A stretch of DNA of 64,000 bases from Melastoma dodecandrum (lineage: Eukaryota; Streptophyta; Magnoliopsida; Myrtales; Melastomataceae), in the NCBI GenBank assembly GCA_029817715.1, contig JARUPY010000549.1, positions 21,256-85,255 of the forward strand, read 5' to 3'. Positions 21,319 through 33,726 of this stretch are shown piece by piece. Within the stretch, counting starts at the first letter, position 1, and the number at the start of each line of letters is the position of its first letter. The position numbers and the translations under genes were made by a program. The notes under the pieces were generated by a model. That model saw only the letters and a list, made by a program, of their open reading frames with translations, ran no database searches and had not been told where the DNA came from.

Positions 21319-23501
21319 TCTGGCATTTTGATTTACTCCTCTCAGTTTTTTTTCCCAGGGTCGTCCCTCCTCGGATCGAAATCGGCTAGGGTTTAGATTT
21401 TGGTCTTGTTCTAGAGAGGTAAAAAGTTCAGTAATCCTGAGAGACAACCATCCCAGAAGAGTCTATTCTAACAGAGCTTGCAAATGTTTTTAGTTGCTGT
21501 CCGGAAAAAAAAAAAAAACTAATGTACACGATATCCCAAAACCGTCCCCTGATGATCAGGTTTTCGGGCTATTTCTTTTCGTGCATGCATCATCAAGAAG
21601 AAGATCGTTCGACGTGAATGTTTCGCTTTAACTGTACAGTAAAACTCCGCTTGCGATCTAAAGTCCAGCTGCAATAATCGGGGGGGTTGCGTTTCGGACC
21701 AAGAAAAAACGTGTCGTGGAGAGGAGGCGCAAGCGTGGAGGGGGGCGCCCACTCGCTTATGTCGTTTAATAAAGCAAATGGGGGCGGCCGCCGCCGTTCT
21801 CCGAACCTATAAAACGACGCGGACAGAGGGTGAAGTAAGTCTTGGGTCGGGTAGGAGCTGTCGGCCAAGAAAGAGGGGGGAGGGACTTGGCGACGGCTCT
21901 CTTTCGGCCTGTTTTGTCCTTTTTCAATCAGTAGAATTGTCTTGTTGTTGACCGCGTCCGGCCGCGGGGGGTTCCTTAAACTAGCTGTCCTTTCGGTACG
22001 AATCTCGAGCTTCTCTCTGTGTGCCGCATTAATCCGACGGCTGAGGATCAATTTATGCTTTTAACTACAAGCAAAAAAAATTATTAAATGTTTAATTTCT
22101 TTTTATGACGTGGCCTTATTCTATGATTTATAGAGTCCTGTAAGTCTCCAATTCTCTTTTTTTGTCCAAATTTTAAAATTTTTATTTTATATTGTCAAAT
22201 TGTTATTTAAAATTTTTTATAACTTTATTATAATACGACTTTAATATCACTTTTCATTTATTTAAATATTCATCACATATTTAAGTCATACAAAAGTAAG
22301 AAAGGAAGAAAGAGACGACTGGGGCATGAGGAGTGAATGAGATTATGAATCTCATCGATGTCTAATTGAGAAGAGGATGAGTGGAGTTGATGATCATCTT
22401 GTCTTTATCGGTATATTGTGGCGAATGTGACGAAGGGTAGGGCATACGATGTCATGTCCGTCTTTGATTCCGGGGAATGAGAAGATGAATGAAACCTCAT
22501 TAAATTTTTAATATTAATTAAAAACACGGATAAAAAAAGTGATCCGTTGGCCACACCGAACAAGGCGATCCCATAAGGTCACAAATGAAATTAAATCTGT
22601 AGATTGAGTACCGAAGAAAATGAAGACGACGGCCTAAACAAAAAATGGTAAAATAATTAAGGACATTAGCGTATATTTATAACAAGATATTAACTTTTGT
22701 GATAGATATTTATTAACTTGGTGTTGCGGTGGTGAGGAGTGAGGTTGGCCAAAGAGGGGGGAGGAATGAATTAGGATACTTCGAGGCAGGAGGATCAGCC
22801 GTCTGCCGGCCGGGCGGTGGTCAAGTAAAGGAGGCCGTTATTCCCGCGTTGGACTATGTTCGGCTTCTTCCCCCCATTCCTACTCCCATCTTGTCGAATC
22901 ATTCGTTTGATTTTTTTTTTAAAGACTTTTGGTGCAAGTGCTGCAAATGATTATCTTTTCATGACGTTTAACTATAGAAATCGAAATTAAGTCGAACAAG
23001 TTCATCTTCCAAGAGCTCTAATTCGTGTGAATATAGATCAATGCCAAGCACAATTAGGTTATGTTTTTTTGGACGAAAATATTTCATATATTTTTTTTAA
23101 ATTTAGAAAACATATTTTAACAGTTAAAGAAAAATTTAAAAACTAAATTTAATAAATTTATGATATAATTATAGAAAAGTGAAGACCAAGAAAAAGTGGA
23201 AAATTTTTCCTAAACCAAACGTGCCCCTTAGCTTCCGGAACACGTTGTTTTAAATGAGAAAAAAATTGCAGTAGATTGAATAATTTATATAAAAGAAACA
23301 TCACAACCGGAGATTCCGAAACTTTGAGGACGGGCTTCCGAAAATGTTCAGAACTACGGGGGCCCAATTAAATTCCGTGGTAAAGGAAAATCGAAACCCT
23401 AGTCGAATAGCTGGTCTCTGATTTCCGATTCGCGTCCGACTCCTCCTCCTCCTCCTCCTTTTCGCGGCGCTTCAGGTTTTCCCCCGCCCGGCACCATAGC
23501 G
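21319..23501. other. Intergenic, and 5' UTR exon of the ZCCHC10-like gene
   Basis: The ERF 3' UTR is followed by about 1.5 kb of AT-rich DNA without recognisable genes. Near the end (about 23390-23501) a pyrimidine-rich stretch with CTCCTCCTCC and GCG|GTAAGT looks like the non-coding first exon of the next gene. Confidence 0.4.
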
Positions 23502-24585
23502 GTAAGTTTCTCCGTCCTTTTGGAGGCGTTGGAAGTTCGAATTTACGCCTCCGTGTCGATTCTTTGGTCCTTCCGTCAGGTGAAGGGTGGGTCTTTTATG
23601 GCATTTATGTTTTATGCATTGGTTTCCTAGGGTTTGTGTATGTTTTCCCTTTGAAGGGAGTCGGATTTTTCTGTTCGCTGTTATCAAAAGGGGTTTTTGT
23701 TCTCTTGAGGAAGAAGCTTGCTTTTAGGTTTTTAATGGGTTGATGAATTAGGGAGGGAGTGATTAGTAGTGTTTTGGAACAAGGTTATGATGATTTGAGA
23801 TCGGTTGTGTTGAATGCTCTCCGGCTTTCTTCCTTCTTGGAGTTTACGGAGACATTTTAAGTTTAGGGCTTGGAATTCTCTGTAGATTAAATCTGGGAGC
23901 TTCAAGAGTGGTAGTTGCCGTGGGGAGTCCGAGTTTAGCGGGTGGAACTTAGATATTTTCGTGGACTTCAATTTCGGTTTATATCCGCCAGCAACTTAGG
24001 AATTGGTAGATTAATGATTTCTCGGGTGTCGAATTCTCGTGCTGATGGGGCAAGTAGTGCTCGTATTTTCGAAAATATGTTTGACACGGTAGTCGTTTGC
24101 TGATGGATCTACATTGGCCCTTTATATCGTAACATTTCTGATGGAGGATGTTATTGGTTTCTCCAATTGGTAATTGGCCAGTTCAGGGAGTCCTTTTGTT
24201 CAGTCAGCAAGGTGATAGTCATCAGCACAGAAGCCTTCTCAGAGAATGAGCTTCTCTATGTGAAGTTCTTTATGCATTTGTTGAGGGGTGAAGATTGAAA
24301 TTGTGTGAATTAAGAAACAAAGAAATTATGGGAGCTTTACTGCATTTGTTGTAGCAAGTCCAGTCGGAATAGGGATTGGGAGGGTTTGAAAGAAAGCCTA
24401 ACAATAATTTGTTTGTTAAACATGCTTTAAATGTCCTTTGTGATAGAGTTGTTTCCTGATAATGTGATTTTATAGAGACAATCCCCCATTCCAGCAACTC
24501 GGGTATTGACTGTAAAAATTGTCTAGTCCATTCATGCATCAAATTGACGTGGAGATGTATTGATTATGTGCTATTCTATTTGCAG
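23502..24585 (+). other. 5' UTR intron of the ZCCHC10-like gene
   Basis: The GTAAGT donor at 23502 and the TTTGCAG acceptor ending at 24585 bracket 1,084 non-coding bases just upstream of the start codon. The inference rests on these two strong splice signals and on the T-rich composition between them. Long first introns of this kind often raise expression in plants. Confidence 0.55.
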
Positions 24586-24624
24586 TTTCAAAGCATCAGG
24601 TGTCTGAGAGCACTTGGGGCATAA

Positions 24625-25422
<798 letters not shown>

Positions 25423-27349
25423 GTCGGAGTCCGATGACTCTGAGGATAGGAGCGGCCAGAGGAAGAACAAGTCTCCATTGAGGGCTTCCGCTGGGTTGGG
25501 CACTTCATGTGGAAAAGTCTCCATTGAGGGCTTGATCATCCTGAGACCGTCCCCCTAAAGCATTAGGTTAAATCGGCATGTGCTCTGGTGTTATGTTCGC
25601 TGATTGCAATTTGATGTTAGAAGATGAAACCTGCGGTTACACTTTTAAACAGGTTTTTGTGGGAGACTAGATGTAGAGACACGTTGGTGCTTTTGAAAGT
25701 ATTTGCTGCAGCTTTGTGGACAAGGCACGGGATGCCATGATGTTGGTGTGTGTGGTCATCGGCAATGCAGATCCAAAGGCTTGTCGAGGAATGGGCCATT
25801 TCGGAGGGAGTGCCTCGAAAGCAACTTTCCAGTCTTGAAGCAGAGCAGCCCCTGTCAAGGGGAAAGAACTGCCGGTCGGGTCCTCGCCGGCATTCCCGGG
25901 GGTCGCGTAAGTAGTTATGGGCCTTTTCTTTTCCTCTTGTTTTTGTCTCCCGCGTATCTTGCACGAGATAACGACAGCAGATGCGGGGGGGTTGGGGGGA
26001 CAACGACACATTTGTCCTGTAAGTGGGAGTGGGAGGTTCCTGTTTCCTTACAGTTAAAATCTTTGGGTGGGGGATATCTGCTGTTCCCCTAACCAAAACC
26101 CAACCGCGGCCGCTGATTTTGGCATAACATCGGTCAAGCCCACCCTTTTTGTTAATTTAATTTCAACTATCCCTTCTGTTTTGGTTTTTTTTTTTTTCAA
26201 ATAGGCGGTGCGACACTGACCACCGAATATTTTACTGTAGGCTGCTTTTTACAGAGAGACATGGAATTGAAGTTGTTTTGGTAGCCAAGCCGAAACCAGA
26301 CTCACTCGGATAGAGAATATGTAAAATGAGGATTCATATGATTAGGAGGCAGTTGGGGGGGGGGGGGGCCTACGGGGGGGGGACTACGGAGCTGGGACTT
26401 GGGGGATGATGATGATGATGATTTAGTTAATTGGGCGACGAAACAGAAGAAAGGAAGGGTGGGGGGTTAGGTCAAGTGTCGAGTTCAGCCTATAAATTGG
26501 AATTTGGGTGGTGGGTCCCAACCGAGATACGCCCCTTCCCTTCCCCCAACCGGGACGCGGTCAATCCGGAAGTTCCGAATTGCCCCCCCCCCCCTGTCCT
26601 GTCCCCGTAATTCGTGCGCTTCCCTTTTTTAAAATAATATATATATGAAAAACGACGACGCACCAACTGTCCCCCCCTCCCCTCGGAAGGTCACGTGCGC
26701 ACGTGACTCCACAATCTCATCTCCGCCTCATCTTCATCTTCCTGTCTGTCTAATTTGTTTGATTAATGGTTATTGACATCCACCCCATCCCCCGACTTTC
26801 GTGCCGGCTTTTTTTACCTTTCCTTTGCTCTTATTAAAAACATTGGCTCTCTCTGTAAATAAAAGTTTGGGCCCATCATCCCTCCTTTATCCTTTCATAA
26901 AATAAAAGAAGAAAGAGAGAACCGAGTAATCTATTTTTTTTAAAAAAAAAAAAAAACAAAATTATTATTTAATAAAAATCACTGAGAGTAACAACAACTT
27001 CCCACGCCCCTGTTAACCCCCTTATCGAGATATAAATTTTATCGACTAGGGGATCCGTACCATTTCTCTTTCTTTTCTTTTTTTTTTTTCTCTTATGACG
27101 AGAAAGAGAAAGATTCCCCTGTCGTGTCCTCCGGCTGCCTGCCGCGCCACCCCCCTAATTTCTCATCATCTTTAGATAAGACGGTTCTATAGACATTATT
27201 AGCCTTACCTCGATTTCAAGCTTAAGCTTAGATCATTCCGTCGGAAGAAGTAATAAAATTCCAAGTAGGCCAAATACGTTAATATTGTTCGAGAATACGT
27301 GGCGTAAAACTAAGAAGATAATTGAAAAAGTACCATGCTAAATAAATAA
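25423..27349. other. Intergenic; 3' UTR then low-complexity DNA
   Basis: After the likely 3' UTR come several G- and C-runs (near 26356-26381 and 26584-26595), a (GAT)n run at about 26406-26422, and AT-rich sequence. No gene recognised. Confidence 0.35.
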
Positions 27350-27850
27350 AGTACACCCGTTGCTAAAATTAGCCCTGAATTTTTTAGGCAAATTTAAATT
27401 TATAGCCTAAGTATGATACCCTTAGACTTTTTTTAACAATAACCAATCCATTAAACACTTCAGTTTTCACCCTTACATTTAGTCTATATTAATTCTACGA
27501 TTATGGCGTTTCCTTAGTTCCTCTTTTACTCGAGACAACGAGGACAAATGTTAACACCTTCTTTGACTGAAACTTGATATTCTTGCTTCTATCCACTTAT
27601 TTTTCTAATAAAGACCGAGAGTAACACATTCTTTGATTGAAACTTAATATACACGCACTTCTTTCAAGAACGAAAGGTAATACGTCATTTGATCGTAATA
27701 TACTATTCTCTGTTTCTGCCAAGGGCAAACGCTAACGCCTCATTTGGTTGAACTTCGTGTTCCTGAATTTTTACTAACAAATTTAGGTAGCGACATATTA
27801 TCAAATCGAAAGTTAAACCCATATTTGTATTATCAAATATTCAACCCACA
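27350..27850. repeat. Diverged repeat block A (about 55-68-bp units)
   Basis: Between about 27540 and 27790 there are four diverged units of the form 'gaacgaaa-gtaacac-tcatttgatcgaa-acttgatat'. They are preceded by a leader with TTAGACTTTTTTTAACAAT. The same leader and similar units recur at about 28770-29165. The two blocks look like the flanks of one old element, or a segmental duplication. Diverged by eye; no element family recognised. Confidence 0.5.
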
Positions 27851-27989
27851 ACCTCAAGTCATTTTATGCAATGATTTAAGTAGTTCATGATTTACAGATG
27901 TTATTCGACACTTGAATATGAAATAAGACTAAACAAAACCGCCTTAGAAATGAAGAAGCCAAACAACGTTTAAATAATTTCGGTTTTTA

Positions 27990-28440
27990 AGCACAAAAAG
28001 GCTGATTGAGCGGTGGCTTTTCAATCGCCCAAATCGATTTTAAAAAAAATCTAATCGAATGATTGCTTTCAATTTCATGTTGATTTAAAAAAAAAATCTC
28101 ATTGAGCAAGGACTCTCATTCGCTCAAATTAATTTAAAAAAAGATTTAAAAAATATAATTGAGTGAAGACTTTCAATTGCTCAAATTAATTTTAAAAAAA
28201 AAATTGATTGAACAAAGACATTAAGTCGCTCAGATTATATTAGAAAAAACAAAAAAAATACGATTAAACAAAGTCTTTAATCGAACATAATGATTTAAAA
28301 AATATATGATTACACGAAAGCTTTCAATCACTGGTATTGTTTTAGAAAAAAAATAAAAAATTGATTGAGCGAATGCTGTTGCTCAAATTGACTTGAAAAT
28401 GATTGATAGAAAAGCTTTTGATGGCTTAGATTGATAAAAG
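27990..28440. repeat. Diverged minisatellite of roughly 60-bp dyad units
   Basis: Seven or so imperfect units follow one another. Each has a short inverted pair (forms of TTGAGCGAA and TTCGCTCAA) around a 6-10 base loop, then an A/T run such as ATTTTAAAAAAAA. Clear units lie near 28000, 28060, 28110, 28165, 28215 and 28360. Each unit could fold into a small hairpin. It sits between repeat blocks A and B. Confidence 0.6.
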
Positions 28441-28769
28441 AGAAAGAAAAAAAAGCGAGCACTGTTTTTTAGTAGTGTTTTAAGAAAATGATTTATTTGT
28501 TTCGTTTTGAAAAATTCTAGACTATATGTCACTAAGCAAGATGGCATTATGGATAAACTCAAACATCAACCATTCAAGCTTCGCTTGATTTATGGTCAAA
28601 ACGTGATTTTAGTTGTCACTAGAATGTGGATGTCGCATAATTTCATCATTCGCTAAGATGAAAGTAGCATATTCCAAATCATTTCGATAAATGACACGGA
28701 TAGTAATTGAGGACATATTTCACAATACCAATAAGATAGCTGGGAGATAACATGATTCTAAAGAAATGA

Positions 28770-29165
28770 AGTATACCCAACACGAAAACCATGCTCAAAT
28801 TTTAAGTAGTTATTTTAGATTTATAATATAAATATAATCTTTTTAGACTTTTTTTAGGTAACAAATCAAACACTCTAGTTTTTATCCTTACATTTTAGCT
28901 GATCTTAGTTATCTGACCTTTCTTCTAACGAAAAATGTTAGTTTCTCGCTTGATCGACGTTGTCTTCTATTTACATGACCCTCTAATGAGGGCGAATGTA
29001 ACACATCACTTGATCGAAAGTTGATGTGCATGACCTTTTAAGGACGAAGGTAATACCCCTTGGCCTAAACTTTTATCTTTTCAGAGTTTTTACTAAAAGT
29101 TATATCGAGAGTTACGTTATCGAACTGAAATTCGAACTTTGTTTTCGCGTCACCAAATATACGAA
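28770..29165. repeat. Diverged repeat block B, related to 27350-27850
   Basis: It shares the TTAGACTTTTTTTA leader and a CCTTACATTT segment with block A. Three units of the GGCGAATGTAACACATCA / TTGATCGAAAGTTGAT kind follow. Same orientation as block A. Confidence 0.5.
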
Positions 29166-30097
29166 GTATTAGTCACCAAATTCGTCCCCTTGAATTTAAT
29201 TTGGAATTCGACAGATGCCTCAACAGCACGAGTTAGGATCCGTGAATAAAACTCCAACCAACTCCCATTCCACCCAGCAAAATTACTTAAGACTCCTATA
29301 ATGGAAAACTTGAAAGAAAGGACAACAATGGTTTGATCCGGGGAACTTTTCCTGCTCTTGCTATTCACACAACCCGTCCTTTCATTACTTTGTAATAGGG
29401 GAGCGAGCGTGAGTTCCCCACTTGTCCTGTTATTTCGGTATTAGAAACAAAAAAAAAGGGGGGAAAGAAGGAAAGAAAGAATGCTAGAAAAGGGAAGCAA
29501 AGATGAGAAAAGGGGAGCCTGACTACTTCTCGACCCTGTAATAAAAAAGTTTCGACTTTCTCTTGCAAAATAACAGAGACAAACAAATGCTTAAAGAGTC
29601 AAAAGACAGGACAAAAGGCGATGGCTGTGTGTGGGTGGGTGTGGTAGGGTGGTGTGCGTGCGTGCGTGTTAAAAGGAGAGAGGGAGACGGGGGGTGAGGT
29701 GAAAAACAAACCAAACCAAGGGTGGGTTATTACTCAATTCTGGTGGTGGTTATCCGGGTCAGAGTTCCTCTTCCCTGCTGAGAGAGCGTTTCTTTTATTA
29801 TTAATATTATTTTTAAGAAAAATTAATAAAAAGACTGGATTTTCTGAAGAAAATGGGTGAAAGATTAGAACTTGCAGAAAACCCAGATGAAGGGCCACCG
29901 GGTTTCTTAAGCTAGAGAGAGAGAGAGAGAGAGAGAGAGAGGTGGCCATTGCAGGGTGATTAGCTTAAGCTTAATCTGCAGTTAGGAGGGAGAAGGCAGA
30001 GGAGAGAAAAGGGGAAAAAGGGGAAAAGGGAGCGTGAATAGTTTTTTTTTGGGGGGGGGGGGTTGGGGTGTCGGAGGAAGAGGAGTGGAAGAGTGTG
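29166..30097. other. Promoter and leader of the bHLH-MYC_N gene
   Basis: This holds purine-rich stretches, a GT/GC-rich run (29620-29670), a (GA)n tract at 29914-29941 and a G-run near 30050-30062, directly upstream of the start at 30098. GA tracts in plant leaders are bound by BPC/GAGA-type factors. No independent gene recognised. Confidence 0.4.
29914..29941 (+). repeat. (GA)n microsatellite in the leader region
   Basis: About 14 perfect AG repeats lie about 155 bases upstream of the start codon at 30098, probably within the 5' UTR. Confidence 0.9.
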
Positions 30098-32087
30098 ATG
30101 GTGGGCTCGGGAGGAATAACAGATGGGAGGAGCAAAGAAGCGGTGGGGATGATGGCACTTCATGAGGCTCTCAGGACTGTCTGTCTCAACTCTGAGTGGA
30201 CTTACTCTGTCTTCTGGACCATCCGCCCCCGCCCGTATTTATTCCACCCCCGACCCCTCTCCCTCTCTGGGTTTCAGTGCAAACTCGGTCACCCCTCAAC
30301 TGGGGTCTCTCCCTCCCTCTCCTGACCGTAATGCCATGCTCATGTGTTGTTGCTTTCCTTCTCTTTCGTTCGCAGGAGGGTGAGGGGTGGCAATGGCTGC
30401 AAGGTCGGGGATGACAACGGCAGCTTGTGAGTGTTCTACCTACCATCTCCTATCTCGACTCCCTTCTCTTTGTTTCTTCCGACACTCCTTTCACTTTGGA
30501 ACTTTGTTGGAAAAGGATGCTGATGTGGGAAGATGGGTTCTGTCGGGGGAGGGTAGGGGAGTGCCTGGAAGACATGGATGGGGAGGATCCAGTCAGGAAG
30601 GCCTTCAGCAAGATGTCCATCCAGTTGTATAATTATGGAGAAGGGTGGGTGCTACTGGGTACGTGTCTGTCTGTTTTGGTTGTGTTCTCAGTTGCTGCCG
30701 GTGGGGGGTGTTGTGTCTCCTCCTGTTTCTTCCTGCCTCTGCCTTCTGGGATGAGAAGAAGTTTGGAGCCATTTTCTCTTGAAGTCAGATGAGTGTTTTC
30801 TTCCTCCTTTTCTCTTGCTTGTTTGATAATAACCTTCCAGGCGTGTGTTTGTGTGTATTTTGGGATAGGCTGATGGGGAAGGTTGCTTCTGATAAATGTC
30901 ACAAGTGGGTGTTCAAGGAGCCAACTGAGTGTGAGCCCAACATGTCCAATTACTGGCAAAGTTCCTTCGATGCTGTAAGATTTTTTCATCCTGTCCCAGC
31001 TTTTCTCAGTCTTTTGTTTTGTTTTTCCCCTTAATTTTGATTCTGCTCTGTTCCTCTCAGCTTCCGCCTGAGTGGACAGATCAATTCGAGTCTGGTATTC
31101 AGGTCAGGACAGGACTCATCGGATCGTTGTGTTGTCTGACTTGTCTCTGTATCAGTCTTTGTTTAAGGTGTCTGTGCTTTGAATTGTTTCTTTGTCGGGG
31201 TATGTTTCTTATTAGACCATCGCCGTCATACAAGCTGGGCACGGCCTTCTGCAACTGGGATCGTGTAAAGTCGTAAGTTGCCTTTGCCCAATTCGGTTGC
31301 TCGAGAATGTTTACTCTATTGAAGATTTGACTATTGATGTTCTTGTTTTGTTTCCGGGCAGATTCCTGAGGATCTTCATTTCGTGCTCAGGATGCGGCAC
31401 ACTTTCGAATCTCTTGGGTACCAGTCTGGATTTTACCTCTCACAGCTTTTCTCATCCACGAGGAATTGCCCCTCCTCGTCCACGCCTTTAGGGGCGACAG
31501 CCATTCCCTTGCGTCCTCCTGCTCCCCTCTTCAGCTGGGCCCAGAGGCCGCCGACGTCTGCCACTTCTATGCTCTCATCTCCGGGAATCCAGCACCTGGG
31601 GAGGCTAGGATTCCCTCAACCAAAGGACGAGACCCTGATGTTCCTTCACTCTCATTCCTCCGAAAACAGGATGGGCGAAATGATGAACAATGATCCTGAC
31701 CACGACATCAAATGGCCAAACGGCTTGTCCTTCTTCACCGCCCTCACTGGAAGAAGCGAGGATGAGAAGCTGTTGTTCAACCACGATGGACTCCCAAAGA
31801 AGCCAGACCCAGACCAGGCCCACGTGTCTCCTCCGTTCCTCGACGGGAAGAGTCTGAACTCGGATTCCTCCAGTATGAGGCCAGATCACATAGTGTCAGA
31901 TCCTAACGAGTTCTTAAGCTTGGACAGACACCCGGACAGCTCAAGAAAGGTGGACAAGTACAAGAGAAGCTTCACCACGCCTGCTAGGGTGACGCCCTCT
32001 TCGACATCGGCCGATCAGGGGCAGCCCTCAGGTTACATGAACTCCGAAACCGGGATGTATCCTGATATGGAGACTTTCATGGAATAA
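30098..32087 (+). CDS. bHLH-MYC N-terminal domain protein lacking a bHLH region (LHW/'WNK-related' family)
   Basis: The seven exons are 30098-30234, 30376-30426, 30516-30644, 30869-30974, 31061-31102, 31216-31272 and 31362-32087. They give 415 aa with all phases closed. The N-terminal half is a MYC/MYB N-terminal domain: ALHEALRTVCLNSEWTYSVF, LMLMWEDGFCRGR, LYNYGEGLMGKVASD, QFESGIQTIAVIQAGHGLLQ and LGSCKVIPEDLHFVLRMRHT. The C-terminal 240 residues are disordered and serine/proline-rich, and contain no basic helix-loop-helix. The domain is a protein-interaction (JAZ- or MYB-binding type) and GAF-like fold in MYC and LHW factors. Arabidopsis relatives are database-labelled 'WNK-related', but no kinase motif is present. 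Probably a nuclear regulator acting through partners. A second ATG pair at 30149-30154 (MMALHEAL) is an alternative start. Confidence 0.87.
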
Positions 32088-33389
32088 TGGTCTCGGGATG
32101 TAATGTAGGCAGCAGAATTTTACGTAGTTGTTTGGATCCATTCGGTTTCATTTCTAAACTTTTTCTGTAGCATTATCCATTTGCAGACTTTAGCAATCAG
32201 TTGAGTTGTTTCTTCTTCCCGAGGTAAAACTCATTACCATCACAATTAACCACAACTCGCGAAACGATCAAACACATTCCTCAAACTGGCAGATGCACCA
32301 TCAGATCAGTTTCAGCGACCACCATCGACTTTCCTGGACGGCTCCATGACGTGGCACTGCATACAACTCGTCAAGAAGTAGTCTAAGAATCTGTGGAAAG
32401 TCCCTTTCTCTCTATTCCTCTCTCGGGGCCTTCTTCCCATCCTGTTGCGGCACTCGTTCGGCTTCTTCGGAAAATGTTCGGAGGACATCAATTCGCTACT
32501 GAAAAGAGATATTCGTAACTACCGCGAACTCACTTTTCCAATTCATGATGATTTCCAAATTTCCATGAAATCACGGTTACAAATAACGTGTTTGAGACTA
32601 TAAACTATAAATTTTAAAATGGCATAACTTATACAACAAAATAGTTTACGAACTAATCCTAAATAATAACAAATCTCCATGTGGTGATCACAAACACTAT
32701 AACGGTGTGGTGTTTGATTTAAGGACTTGAAAGGAATGGAATTTACTAATAATCTTATTATTTTTTCTTTGTCAATTTCATTTTATTATATTCTTTTGTT
32801 TTTATTATTTTTTAGTTTTGAAGAAGAATAGAATGAATGGGCATTCCTAGCTCAGAGGGGATGTCCCTTCCTTATTTCATCCCATTCTTTTTTTTATTTT
32901 CATATTAAATACATAATTTTTTAAGCAATAATATCATTCCTAATTATTATATTTTTTTTTCTCCTTTCCATTTGATTTCATTCAGAATTTCATTTCGAAA
33001 ATCAAACTAACTATAACGAAACGCACTGGTACTTCTCATAAAATTATCGGGTCCCTCACTTGAGACACGACCATATATCAAATGATGGGTTGAAACCAGT
33101 CAATACCACTACTTACAAAAATTCTAATCCCAACACGTTTACGATTCTACTCAATTATATTTGAACCTACCTATTCAATGTTCGAAAGTTGAATCCGAAT
33201 CCGAGACAACCATGCTTTCGCTGGTATTAATGGAAGCCAAAAAGCTCTCTCCCTCTGTTAATCTTCCGCTTCCGCCGAAATCAATTAGCATTTAACAATT
33301 CTTTTGGAGCCATAATAAAATGTCACCATCCCCTCTCATTTCGCTGGGAAGAGAAAGCTTTCACATTTTTATTGTCTTTGATTTCCTCA

Positions 33390-33425
<36 letters not shown>

Positions 33426-33717
33426 TTCATTCAGCTATTAATTTCCATCCTCATCCTTATCGATAAATTATTATTATAAGGGAGGAATTAGTAATTATTC
33501 TGTATTTTAACTATTTTAAGTTTCATGTTAATCAATATTAGGGTGTCGACAACAATGGCCTTAAATTAGAAGCACCATCTAATTTGACAAACGTGTTAAA
33601 ATGGTACAACTTATCATACAAATTGGTTATGAGTGTGACAAAAGTGAGCTTGCTAGTGTAGATCTCTTGCCACGTTTATTTTATATTCATATTTAAAAAG
33701 AATGAAAAATTGTTTTA
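32088..33717. other. Intergenic, AT-rich
   Basis: 3' UTR of the bHLH-MYC_N gene followed by AT-rich DNA with an (ATT)n microsatellite at 33391-33425. No gene or RNA recognised. It ends at the target duplication of the Pack-MULE-like element. Confidence 0.35.
33391..33425 (+). repeat. (ATT)n microsatellite
   Basis: About 11 consecutive TTA/ATT units in AT-rich intergenic DNA. Confidence 0.9.
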
Positions 33718-33726
33718 TTAATTTTA
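33718..33726 (+). repeat. Left 9-bp target-site duplication of the Pack-MULE-like element
   Basis: The sequence is TTAATTTTA, identical to 34782-34790, directly outside the left inverted repeat. Confidence 0.88.

Noticed and set aside
21593..22051. 152-codon minus-strand frame downstream of the ERF gene
   Set aside because: Composition is that of random GC-rich DNA; no motif or family resemblance seen.
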